Counted from the first letter of the stretch, positions 1 to 6,136 are shown. The stretch: 34,464 nucleotides of DNA from an uncultured Phascolarctobacterium sp. (GCA_947629685.1 CANREP010000021.1:1-34464); one strand, 5' to 3'. Notes: generated from the letters alone by a model not told the origin. Made by a program: numbers and translations.

Positions 1-1928
1 TCGCCGCGGAAGGACGTGCCGTTAAAGTCGTTATAGGTGTTGTAGTTGCCGCTGCCGTTTTCAAAGAAAGCGCCGTAACTGAGCTTGCCTGCGTTTATTT
101 CTTTGTTATTGGCAACGCCGACAATACCGTTCCAGCCGTTGATGTCCACATAGCTGCCGGTATCGTACTTGCTGTTGTTGCCGCTGACGGCGGCAAAGGT
201 GCTGACGCCTGCATCAGCGCCCTGCAGGCCGTTGATGCTGTCAGACACTACTACCGCGCCCTGGTTGACAAAGGCTGCTGCCGCGGCTCTGCTTTCCGTA
301 GTGATGGCGGTCTGGTCGCTGGCACGGACGCTGGTAGGATTGATATAGATATTTTTATCATCCATACCAATATCGCCGCTGACGGTTAGCGCCACGCCTG
401 CCTGGATATTTTCTACTTGCTTGGAGCTTTCCTTGATAAAACTGTTTTCAATATAATTTACCTTTTTTTCATCTCCTACCTCTACTTCTGTGCCAGTAGC
501 CGTTATAAAATCTGTCCGCTGACCAACGGCTAAATCCAGGCCTCCTGCCAGTGCTTTAACTTCGATGCCGCCCTTATCTCCGTTAAAATCATTTAAACTC
601 TGTACCTTACCGCTCCAGCCGTTGATGATGAGCTTGTTATCGCTGACAATTCCTCCCATATCAGAGTTTACGCAACCGCCATACAGAGCCGCCTTGCTCA
701 CATCCGCCGTACCGGACAGGGTAACGCTGTTGCCTGTAACTTGGCTATTTTCGTCTCTCGCCCAACCGCCATAGACATTACCACTAACAGCGCCGCCCCT
801 GATAGTAACGCTGTTGCCTGTAACTTGGCTATTTTCGCCTATCGCGTAGCCGCCGCAGACATAACCGCTAACCGTGCCGCCGCTGATAGTAACGTTGTTG
901 TCTGTAACTTGGCTATTTTCGCCTACCCCATAGCCGCCAGCTATTGGATGTAAAACACTATTTACAACTAAAACTGTGCCGCTGATAGTAACGCTGTTGC
1001 CTGTAACCTTGCTATTTTCGCCGTTCGCAGAGCCGCCGTAAATATTAGCACCAACTGTTATAGGCATACCATTAATATCCATTAAAATACCTTTGATAGT
1101 GCCGCCAGTAATATTTACACGATTATATGCAGCCGTGCTGTTATTTCCTTCCGCATGGCCGCCGATGACCGCTAAAACATTGCCGCCACTCATGCTTACG
1201 CTGTTACTTATAGCATCGCCTTTTTCAGCATAGCCGCCGTGAACACCGCCGCCGCTAACACCATCGTAGCCCGTGCAGACCGTGCCGCCGCTGATATGCA
1301 CGCTGTTATTTATGGCATCGCCTTTTTCAGCATGGCCGCCGTAAACAGCACCGTAGACCATGCCGCCGCTCATGCTTACGTTGTTACTTATAGCATCGCC
1401 TTTTTCAGCATAGCCGCCGTCAACACCACCGTAGTCCGCGTCGACCGTGTAGGCCGTACCGCCGCTGATATACACGCTGTTATTTATGGCATCGCCTTTT
1501 TCAGCATGGCCGCCGTAAACACCACCGTAGACCATACCGCCGCTCATGCTTATGTTGTTACTTATAGCATCGCCTTTTTCAGCATAGCCGCCGTCAACAC
1601 CACCGCCGGTAACATCATCGTAGGCCGTGTAGACCGTGCCGCCGCTGATATGCACGCTGTTATTTATAGCATCGCCTTTTTCAGCATAGCCGCCGATAAC
1701 GCCTGCATCATCGGCAGTCAAATCCCTGTCGATTACTACCACGTTATCCGCAGCGCCCTTGCTGCCTATATAATAATAATACTTAGAGCCATCATCACCT
1801 TCTACAATTTTTAGCGGCTCATCACGCAGCCCGCTGTTGGCCTGCGCCGCCAGGGGCAATACCAGACCGCCCAGCCCTATCGCCAGCACGCTGCACAATA
1901 CCTTGCGCGCCAGTAGCTCTTTTTTCAT
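1..1928 (-). CDS. Autotransporter-type surface protein, N-terminal part (runs off left edge)
   Basis: An open frame of 642 codons runs from an ATG at 1928 to the window edge without a stop. Residues 1 to about 30 form a Sec signal peptide (basic start MKKELLARK, hydrophobic core, LAAQA cleavage region). The passenger is glycine- and asparagine-rich, with tandem units such as NNSVHISGGTV and GGYAEKGDAI, typical of beta-helical autotransporter passengers in diderm bacteria. The C-terminal beta-barrel is expected beyond the window and is not seen. A GGAAAGG lies about 10 nt upstream of the ATG; a GTG at 1937 in the same frame is possible but too close to that site. DNA repeats of 78 and 96-102 bp alternate at about 1210-1690, and a second family of GENSQVTGNSVTISGG-like units lies at about 740-1030. 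The family call is confident; adhesion or another exact role is unknown. Confidence 0.85.
   Translation of the reverse strand, partial: MKKELLARKVLCSVLAIGLGGLVLPLAAQANSGLRDEPLKIVEGDDGSKYYYYIGSKGAADNVVVIDRDLTADDAGVIGGYAEKGDAINNSVHISGGTVYTAYDDVTGGGVDGGYAEKGDAISNNISMSGGMVYGGVYGGHAEKGDAINNSVYISGGTAYTVDADYGGVDGGYAEKGDAISNNVSMSGGMVYGAVYGGHAEKGDAINNSVHISGGTVCTGYDGVSGGGVHGGYAEKGDAISNSVSMSGGNVLAVIGGHAEGNNSTAAYNRVNITGGTIKGILMDINGMPITVGANIYGGSANGENSKVTGNSVTISGTVLVVNSVLHPIAGGYGVGENSQVTDNNVTISGGTVSGYVCGGYAIGENSQVTGNSVTIRGGAVSGNVYGGWARDENSQVTGNSVTLSGTADVSKAALYGGCVNSDMGGIVSDNKLIINGWSGKVQSLNDFNGDKGGIEVKALAGGLDLAVGQRTDFITATGTEVEVGDEKKVNYIENSFIKESSKQVENIQAGVALTVSGDIGMDDKNIYINPTSVRASDQTAITTESRAAAAAFVNQGAVVVSDSINGLQGADAGVSTFAAVSGNNSKYDTGSYVDINGWNGIVGVANNKEINAGKLSYGAFFENGSGNYNTYNDFNGTSFRG
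1204..1690 (-). repeat. Higher-order coding repeat in the autotransporter passenger
   Basis: The string GCATCGCCTTTTTCAGCA (plus strand) starts at about 1213, 1315, 1393, 1489, 1567 and 1669. Steps are 102, 78, 96, 78 and 102 bp, all multiples of three. Long units (32-34 residues, NNSVHISGG type) alternate with short units (26 residues, SNNVSMSGG type), giving an order-two repeat of about 174-180 bp. Gain or loss of units by recombination would keep the frame. Confidence 0.85.
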
Positions 1929-2011
1929 CCCTTCCACATCCTTTCCCGCTTTAGCTTGCCCTGCGGGCAGTAATTTTCTCTGGTTTAAGTATAGCACGCA
2001 ACAAAATTCCC

Positions 2012-2060
2012 CCGCAAGACACAAAGGCGCATCAAGCCCACATTTTTTTCTGTCTTGCGG
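2012..2060. repeat. Inverted GTCTTGCGG element, copy A
   Basis: Perfect 10-bp arms CCGCAAGACA (2012-2021) and TGTCTTGCGG (2051-2060) enclose 29 nt. The element lies in the divergent region between the autotransporter and the sigma-like gene. The left arm, read on the minus strand, is TTGCGG followed 18 nt later by TATACT, so it could overlap a -35 element 84 nt upstream of the autotransporter ATG. A second inverted copy of the same motif lies at 3346-3393. Confidence 0.7.
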
Positions 2061-2085
2061 CCTCCTGCTGCTGACAGAAAATAAA

Positions 2086-2135
2086 AACCGCAAGCTTTTG
2101 CTGCTTAACAAAAAGCTTACGGTTAAGATTTTTTA
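2086..2135 (+). terminator. Hairpin followed by T-run in the leader of the sigma-like gene
   Basis: AACCG-c-AAGCTTTT (2086-2099) pairs with AAAAGCTT-a-CGGTT (2111-2124) with one mismatch and an 11-nt loop, followed by TTTTTT at 2129-2134. No gene ends here on either strand, so it may be an attenuator in the long sigma-like leader, or stop divergent readthrough. Confidence 0.5.
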
Positions 2136-2295
2136 CGCCCCTGAGCAGGCTGAGGCAGAATTATATTTCTATATACTGGCTTTTAGCCTGTTTATCTGTC
2201 ATAATAACGTTGCATGCAGCTTTTCAGACGCGGACGTCCGCCAAATTTCAGGAAAAGAGGTTTTTACCATTACTAATCAAACTGCAAAATATAAA

Positions 2296-2847
2296 ATGCT
2301 TACTGCCGAAGAATTACAGGAACTTATCAGCCAGGCGCAGCAGGATTCTGCCGCCGCTACGGACAAGCTGTGCGCGGCCTTCCGTCCCCTTATCTACCGC
2401 GAATGCAGCCGGGAAAGCATCTACCGCATCCTGGGCGAAGACGCGGTAAGTATTGCCTGGGAAATCTTCCTGCGCTTTATCCGCCGCTATAACGGCAGCG
2501 ACTTTATCAATCTGCCCGGGCTGATCCGCTGCCACGTACACTACGAACTGCTGCACGAAATTACCCGTCTGGGCCGCCGCCAGGAAAACGAAATGGCGGA
2601 CGACGGCAGCCTGACCGAACAGCTGGCGCAGGCTAACGACGAGCTGCAGCGCCTGACCCTGAAATTAGAGCTGCAACAGGCACTCGCCACACTGACGCCC
2701 CTGCAGCAGGCCATCATCAGCGCTTCCTGCCTGCACCGGCAGCCCACCAGACTGCTCAGCCGGCGGTACGGCTGTACCTGCGCCAATATCCTCAAGCACC
2801 GCCGCAGCGGACTGAAACGTCTCCGCAGCGCGCTTGCTGACGACTAA
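2296..2847 (+). CDS. Sigma-70-family-like regulatory protein
   Basis: This 183-residue protein looks like a short sigma factor. Residues about 20-95 resemble region 2 (FRPLIYREC, EDAVSIAWEIFLRFIRRY, then FINLPGLIRCHVHYELL), and residues about 130-180 resemble region 4 with a helix-turn-helix (ATLTPLQQAIISA, LLSRRYGCTCANILKHR, GLKRLRSAL). It probably directs RNA polymerase to a small set of promoters. The frame is open far upstream, but the family-like beginning is MLTAEELQ at 2296. That ATG has no good ribosome site; AAAAGAGG at 2253-2260 precedes an in-frame ATT, so a rare ATT start is a less likely alternative. Downstream lie an XRE gene (opposite strand) and a plus-strand amidase-to-YvrJ operon. 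In Bacillus subtilis YvrJ is encoded in a sigma-O-controlled operon, which supports a dedicated sigma role here, though this is inference. Confidence 0.7.
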   Translation: MLTAEELQELISQAQQDSAAATDKLCAAFRPLIYRECSRESIYRILGEDAVSIAWEIFLRFIRRYNGSDFINLPGLIRCHVHYELLHEITRLGRRQENEMADDGSLTEQLAQANDELQRLTLKLELQQALATLTPLQQAIISASCLHRQPTRLLSRRYGCTCANILKHRRSGLKRLRSALADD

Positions 2848-2853
2848 ACAAAA

Positions 2854-2893
2854 AAGCACTCAAGCTACTGTCTTTTCAGTACCTTGAGTGCTT
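2854..2893. terminator. Bidirectional terminator between sigma-like and XRE genes
   Basis: AAGCACTCAAG (2854-2864) pairs with CTTGAGTGCTT (2883-2893), extended inward by TACTG/CAGTA across one C-C mismatch. On the minus strand the stem is followed by TTTTTTG, a strong terminator for the convergent XRE gene. On the plus strand the T-rich tail is weaker. Confidence 0.8.
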
Positions 2894-2966
2894 CTTGCTT
2901 TATCAAACTTTTCCCGGGCCATCCGTCAGGACAGCCCGCGGGCAGCAGCATCAGCCGCCGATTTTT

Positions 2967-3260
2967 TTATTCTCCCAGCCTAATCAGCCTTAAAGCCGCG
3001 ATAAGGTCGTCTATATTGATGCCATCATCGGCTTTTTTCTGCTTGCTGTCATATTTTTCTTCATCCGCAAAACTGTCGATGCTGCAACCTAATTTGCGGC
3101 TTATTTTGACGGCAGTGCCCAGGCTGATGCCGGAATTGCCGTTTTCTATATTGCTCATATGCGTCTGCGACACGCCTATGGCCCTGGCCAGCTCTGTCTG
3201 ATTTATGCCCTGCCGGATACGGAGCTGCTTTATCCTGGCGCCAACTGCTTTATAATCCAT
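2967..3260 (-). CDS. XRE-family (Cro/CI-type) transcriptional regulator
   Basis: This small protein (97 residues from MDYKAVGARIK) is a DNA-binding repressor of the lambda Cro/CI helix-turn-helix class. The HTH covers about residues 5-60: RIKQLRIRQGINQTELARAIGVSQTHMSNIENG, then the family-typical ISLGTAVKISRKLGCSIDSF. The short C-terminal tail ends with DLIAALRLIRLGE, a possible dimerisation helix. The start at 3260 is chosen because AGGA lies 7-8 nt upstream and the family usually starts there; in-frame ATGs at 3278 and 3287 are alternatives. It is convergent with the sigma-like gene and divergent from the amidase operon. The inverted GTCTTGCGG element lies 86 nt upstream of its start, so autoregulation and control of the amidase operon are plausible. 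No ligand or cleavage domain is present. Confidence 0.88.
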   Translation of the reverse strand: MDYKAVGARIKQLRIRQGINQTELARAIGVSQTHMSNIENGNSGISLGTAVKISRKLGCSIDSFADEEKYDSKQKKADDGINIDDLIAALRLIRLGE

Positions 3261-3345
3261 TTCATTTTCCTGCTGCATATAAATCACCCATGCTATAAAT
3301 TTCGGTTAATATTTTATAGTAAATATTTTATCATACTTGTACCCC

Positions 3346-3393
3346 CCGCAAGACTGTAAGTTTTTCTTAAAACTTAGTTTCTCTGTCTTGCGG
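3346..3393. repeat. Inverted GTCTTGCGG element, copy B
   Basis: Arms CCGCAAGAC (3346-3354) and GTCTTGCGG (3385-3393) flank a 30-nt spacer that holds a further AAGTTTT/AAAACTT stem. It sits in the divergent region between the XRE gene and the amidase operon, arranged as copy A is at 2012-2060. Shared extended strings are GTCTTGCGGGGG on the minus strand and CTGTCTTGCGGC on the plus strand. Confidence 0.7.
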
Positions 3394-3677
3394 CTGGTAC
3401 CTTGCCCTAAAAAGCAATGTCCGTCTTAACGAATATGACAACAGCCGCTTATCTGCCGTCGTCAATAATGCTTTAGGAAAAAGGTAGGTAATGCTTACGC
3501 ATTACCTGTTTAGGGACCTGCTGCGCCGAAGAAAAAAAAGAAAAAGAAAAAAAAGAAGCTCACCCTTTAAATGGCGCTGCTTGCCCCAAAAAACAACCTG
3601 CGTAAAAAAATTTTTGCACACTGGTTCTGTTTTTGCTTTCTGCTGCCCATTTAAAGAGTGAAAGGACGTGATACCAC
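3394..3677. other. Long leader region of the amidase operon
   Basis: No gene is seen. It holds a perfect 9-bp hairpin (AGGTAATGC-TTAC-GCATTACCT, 3486-3507), which on the minus strand is followed by ACCTTTTT. A purine-only tract of about 30 nt lies at 3528-3558. A 14-bp inverted repeat with one mismatch (3561-3574 with 3647-3660) has a right arm that ends directly before the AAAGGA ribosome binding site of the amidase gene. Confidence 0.6.
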
Positions 3678-4256
3678 ATGGCAGACACCAAAGAGACCCT
3701 CACCCTCCGCCAGCTCTACCAGCTGGGAGCGGCGGCGAAAGGCAGGATCAGCCGCCTTTATCTGCACTGGACGGCGGGCCATTACGGACAGGCTTTTGAC
3801 GGCTACCATCTGAACATCGACAGCGACGGACAGCTTTATAAGACCTGTGCCGCCCTCACCAGCCGCAAAAGCCACACCTACCGGCGCAACACCGGCAGCG
3901 TCGGCATCGCCCTCTGCTGCGCGTACAACGCAACCTGCAGCGCCGCGGGCCAAGTTAATTTCGGGCCTGAGCCGCCCACCGCCGCGCAGATTGAAAAAGC
4001 GGCGCAGGTCATCGCCGTACTGACGCTGGCCTTGGGGCTTGCCGTGGACTTTGGCACCGTTACTACCCATGCTGAAGCCGCCTGTATGGACGGCTATGGT
4101 TTCGGCAGCGGCGACAGCGATATGCGCTGGGACCTTCTGCTGCTGCCCGACCACCCGGTTTCTGACGCCCTGCGTCCCGGGGGCGTGGTACTGCGGGGTA
4201 AGGCTGAATGGTACCGCGGACTTTATTTACAGCACCGCGCACAGGCGCACACTTAA
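3678..4256 (+). CDS. N-acetylmuramoyl-L-alanine amidase (Amidase_2/PGRP type), leaderless
   Basis: This 192-residue zinc amidase is predicted to cut the bond between N-acetylmuramic acid and the peptide stem in peptidoglycan. The T7-lysozyme/PGRP fold is suggested by LYLHWTAGHYG (H30 as first zinc ligand), SHTYRRNTGSVGIALC (residues 65-80), TTHAEAA (H131) and a closing DMRWDLLLLP (D148-P157), where an Asp replaces the Cys ligand of some relatives. There is no signal peptide or cell-wall-binding domain, as in phage endolysins that need a holin. The start follows AAAGGA by about 11 nt. Four small genes follow closely in the same direction, ending with the membrane peptide YvrJ, so an enzyme released through a membrane partner is plausible but not shown. 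It could equally be a domesticated phage lysin. Confidence 0.85.
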   Translation: MADTKETLTLRQLYQLGAAAKGRISRLYLHWTAGHYGQAFDGYHLNIDSDGQLYKTCAALTSRKSHTYRRNTGSVGIALCCAYNATCSAAGQVNFGPEPPTAAQIEKAAQVIAVLTLALGLAVDFGTVTTHAEAACMDGYGFGSGDSDMRWDLLLLPDHPVSDALRPGGVVLRGKAEWYRGLYLQHRAQAHT

Positions 4257-4271
4257 AGGAGGAACAACATT

Positions 4272-4499
4272 ATGGCAGTAACCGAAGCAATTTTGAAACG
4301 CAGTCTCAGCATCAACGTCGAAGACGGCATGAGCGCCTCCGGCGCACCCAAGACCAAGGCGCGCACCTACAGCGGCATCAAAAGCGACGCAGCCGCCGAA
4401 AAACTGTACGCAGCCGGCGAAGCGCTGGGCAGCCTGATGAAAAAGACCGTGCAGAGCATCTCCGTTACCGAAAAGACCGAACTGGCAGAAGCTATCTGA
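4272..4499 (+). CDS. DUF1659-family small protein
   Basis: A 75-residue protein of the DUF1659 type, a Firmicutes family of unknown function usually next to DUF2922 and YvrJ genes. Visible family features are the short length, a mid-region ARTYSGIKSDAAAEKLYAAG and the ending SISVTEKTELAEA. It is soluble, without signal peptide or membrane segment. A strong AAAGGAGG lies at 4255-4262, so it is well translated and probably cotranscribed with the amidase 15 nt upstream. No catalytic residues can be named. Confidence 0.8.
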   Translation: MAVTEAILKRSLSINVEDGMSASGAPKTKARTYSGIKSDAAAEKLYAAGEALGSLMKKTVQSISVTEKTELAEAI

Positions 4500-4519
4500 C
4501 AGCTGACGGAGGACGCGCG

Positions 4520-4582
4520 ATGAAGCTTTTCTGGAAAATCTTACTACACATTATCGGAGGTAAAATATGGAAAAAGTATTAG
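4520..4582 (+). CDS. 20-residue cationic amphipathic peptide overlapping the DUF2922 gene
   Basis: ATG at 4520 is preceded by GGAGGA with about 6 nt spacing, and the frame closes at TAG 4580-4582. The peptide has five lysines and one histidine, no acidic residue, and alternating aromatic or aliphatic residues (starts MKLFWKILLH, ends GKIWKKY). The frame runs 16 nt into the DUF2922 gene, whose own GGAGGT lies inside it. It may act by translational coupling, or be a membrane-active peptide itself. The reading is clear, but expression is unproven. Confidence 0.45.
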   Translation: MKLFWKILLHIIGGKIWKKY

Positions 4583-4779
4583 AACTTGTTTTTAAAGACG
4601 CAGCAGGCGAGAAAAAAGTCATCAGCATCACCGACCCCAAAGACGAGGTAAATGCGGAAACTGCCCGCACCGCCATGCAGGCCGTTATCGACGCGGACGT
4701 TTTTGAAACCGCCGGCGGCAGCCTGAAAGAAGTGGTGGAAGCGCGCCTGCGTACTACCCAGGTAGAAGTGCTGGAGTAA
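4567..4779 (+). CDS. DUF2922-family small protein
   Basis: A 70-residue protein of the DUF2922 family, function unknown, regularly found beside DUF1659 and YvrJ in Firmicutes. It begins MEKVLELVFKDAAGEKKVISI, continues with a DPKDEVNAETARTAM helix and ends with EARLRTTQVEVLE; this layout and length match the family. It is acidic, soluble and without signal peptide. GGAGGT lies 5-6 nt before the ATG. It starts within the 20-codon frame at 4520 and is followed after 9 nt by yvrJ, so the whole set is one operon. Confidence 0.8.
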   Translation: MEKVLELVFKDAAGEKKVISITDPKDEVNAETARTAMQAVIDADVFETAGGSLKEVVEARLRTTQVEVLE

Positions 4780-4788
4780 CGGCGGGCC

Positions 4789-4959
4789 ATGGAACTTAAC
4801 CAGCTGGCCGTCTGTCTTGCGGACTACGGCTTTCCCATGGTTTTGAGCTGGTACCTGCTGCTGCGCATGGAAAGCAGGCTGGATAAGCTCTGCGCCGGGA
4901 TTGAAAATCTCAACCGTACCATCTCGCTGCAGGGAGCCGCAGCCGCCAGCAAAGCCTGA
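4789..4959 (+). CDS. yvrJ: YvrJ-family small membrane protein (holin-like)
   Basis: A 56-residue protein with one hydrophobic segment (about 6-26, VCLADYGFPMVLSWYLLLRM) followed by a charged amphipathic helix (ESRLDKLCAGIENLNRTI). The DYGFP-x-x-x-S-WYLL-R-E layout is typical of YvrJ. The architecture resembles BhlA/UviB-type phage holins: one N-terminal membrane helix plus a cytoplasmic helix. In Bacillus subtilis yvrJ is in a sigma-O-dependent operon. Here it closes an operon with a leaderless amidase, so a role in membrane passage or permeabilisation is a reasonable inference. No strong ribosome site is visible; translation may be coupled to the DUF2922 gene. The coding sequence contains TGTCTTGCGG at 4813-4822, the same motif as the two upstream inverted elements. 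Confidence 0.75.
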   Translation: MELNQLAVCLADYGFPMVLSWYLLLRMESRLDKLCAGIENLNRTISLQGAAAASKA

Positions 4960-4975
4960 GCCTTATACCGACGCT

Positions 4976-5011
4976 AAAAAGCACTGCGATATTTTTTCGC
5001 AGTGCTTTTTT
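4976..5011. terminator. Terminator of the amidase-yvrJ operon
   Basis: GCACTGCG (4981-4988) pairs with CGCAGTGC (4998-5005), with A5 before and T6 after. This strong intrinsic terminator is usable in both directions. Confidence 0.9.
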
Positions 5012-5108
5012 GTTTTCCAATGATTTCCTGCATAATATACTATATAATAGTAGTAAAATTTACCACAGCGTACAATTAAGACCAGGACGGACTAAGGAAG
5101 TGAACTTC

Positions 5109-5804
5109 ATGGATATCCTGCAAAAGATATTCCGCTACAAAAAGGCTGATTTTTCCTCGCTTATAGCTTATGGCTTTAATGCCACACCTCAGGGATATAT
5201 TTATCAGCAGCAGCTATCCAAAAGCCATCTGCTGCTGACCTTTACCGTCAGCCAGACAGGACAGCCGTCGGCAGCGCTTACCGACCCTGTTACTGATGAG
5301 CCTTATGTGCTGCACCTTATGGAGTATGCAGTCGGCAGCTTTATCGGAACTGTGCGTCAGGAATACGAAGCAGCTCTCCACGCTATCGCAGACAGCTGCT
5401 TTGTTACGGAAATTTTCCAAAGCGAGCAGACTAAAGCCATCGCCGCTTATGTACAGCAAACATATCAGTGTCTTCTGGAACATTTGTGGCCGGACGCACC
5501 GGAAAACGCTATCTGGCGTCGCCAAGACAACGCCAAATGGTTCGGCGCCGTTCTCACCGTGCCCAAAAACAAGCTGGGTTATGCAGAAAACACCCCGGTA
5601 GAAATTATTGACCTACATGCCGCGCCGGAGCAGGTGGCAGCTTATATTACCAGAAAACACTACTATCCCGGCTGGCACATGAATAAAAAGCATTGGTATA
5701 CTATCATCCTGGATAATTCTCTGCCCACCGAAGAAATCTGTAAGCGTATCGATGAAAGTTTCGCTTCGGTTGCCAATCCAGCCAAACATACTGCCCGTAA
5801 ATAA
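5109..5804 (+). CDS. MmcQ/YjbR-family protein
   Basis: A 231-residue cytosolic protein whose C-terminal half matches the YjbR/MmcQ (CyaY-like DNA-binding fold) family: NAKWFGAVLTVPKNKLG, then EIIDLHAAPEQV, and the diagnostic YYPGWHMNKKHWYTIILDNSLPTEEI near the end. The N-terminal 100 residues (RYKKADFSSLIAYGF, YIYQQQLSKSHLLLTFTV) look like an extra domain often seen in longer Firmicutes members. Function is unknown; the family was named for a fold similar to DNA-binding proteins. The start at 5109 follows AAGGAAGTG by about 9 nt; the longer frame from 5010 overlaps the preceding terminator and is rejected. A TATAAT at 5043-5048 may be its -10 box, with a poor -35. It appears monocistronic. 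Confidence 0.85.
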   Translation: MDILQKIFRYKKADFSSLIAYGFNATPQGYIYQQQLSKSHLLLTFTVSQTGQPSAALTDPVTDEPYVLHLMEYAVGSFIGTVRQEYEAALHAIADSCFVTEIFQSEQTKAIAAYVQQTYQCLLEHLWPDAPENAIWRRQDNAKWFGAVLTVPKNKLGYAENTPVEIIDLHAAPEQVAAYITRKHYYPGWHMNKKHWYTIILDNSLPTEEICKRIDESFASVANPAKHTARK

Positions 5805-5833
5805 ATCGGACAAGGCAGGAGCTTTTTTAGTAA

Positions 5834-5890
5834 CTGCACGCCGAAGGCGCTATATCCTTAGTCGGTGCCTGCCTGTTCCGCCACACTCGC
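5834..5890 (-). pseudogene. Truncated tRNA-Leu copy (5' part only)
   Basis: Reading minus from 5890, the sequence follows tRNA-Leu from its 5' end (GCGAGTGTGGCGGAAC) through the variable arm (GCGCCTTCGGCGTGCAG) and then stops matching. The D-loop and anticodon stem have changes, and the T-arm and acceptor 3' strand are missing. It lies just downstream of the intact tRNA-Leu and its terminator, so it is a decayed partial duplicate. Confidence 0.75.
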
Positions 5891-5922
5891 ATATTTTTTA
5901 TTATCCCTTTTCTTGATAACAA

Positions 5923-5953
5923 AAAAGCTGTGGAACACAATTCCACAGCTTTT
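5923..5953. terminator. Terminator of tRNA-Leu
   Basis: AAAAGCTGTGGAA (5923-5935) pairs with TTCCACAGCTTTT (5941-5953) around a CACAA loop. On the minus strand the stem runs into TTTTTTG, which ends tRNA-Leu transcription. It is usable on the plus strand too, after the YjbR gene. Confidence 0.85.
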
Positions 5954-5962
5954 GTTTTTAGT

Positions 5963-6046
5963 TGGTGCGAGTGACAGGAGTCGAACCTGCACGCCGAAGG
6001 CGCTAGATCCTAAGTCTAGTGCGTCTGCCAGTTCCGCCACACTCGC
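5963..6046 (-). tRNA. tRNA-Leu (anticodon UAG)
   Basis: This is an 84-nt class II tRNA: acceptor GCGAGTG/CACTCGC, anticodon loop CTTAGGA (anticodon TAG) between CTAGA and TCTAG, variable arm CGCC-TTC-GGCG, T-arm with GGTTCGACTCC, and encoded CCA at 5963-5965. It reads CUA and related leucine codons. A partial duplicate lies 72 nt downstream. Confidence 0.95.
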
Positions 6047-6054
6047 ATAGCTGT

Positions 6055-6060
6055 ATTATA
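6055..6060 (-). promoter_or_regulatory. -10 box of tRNA-Leu
   Basis: TATAAT on the minus strand, 9 nt before the mature tRNA 5' end. The -35 is weak (TTACGA with an 18-nt spacer). Confidence 0.55.
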
Positions 6061-6136
6061 CCATAATCCAAAAAGACTCGTAAAGAGCAGGCCTGAAACT
6101 TATTTCTTCCATTATATACATTCAGAAGTACAAGCA

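Noticed and set aside
1204..1690. Possible CRISPR array
   Set aside because: The regular repeats are coding, in frame, alternate in length and their spacers resemble each other.
1239..1814. Plus-strand 191-codon open frame
   Set aside because: It is the mirror of the repeat region of the minus-strand autotransporter; its repeats follow the same units and it has no ribosome site.
3678..4959. Prophage remnant
   Set aside because: An amidase and a holin-like peptide are present, but no structural, integrase or packaging gene is seen, and the small DUF genes belong to a chromosomal set in Firmicutes.
5858..6050. Short frames on both strands across the tRNA-Leu locus
   Set aside because: They translate the tRNA and its truncated copy; such frames are common false calls.
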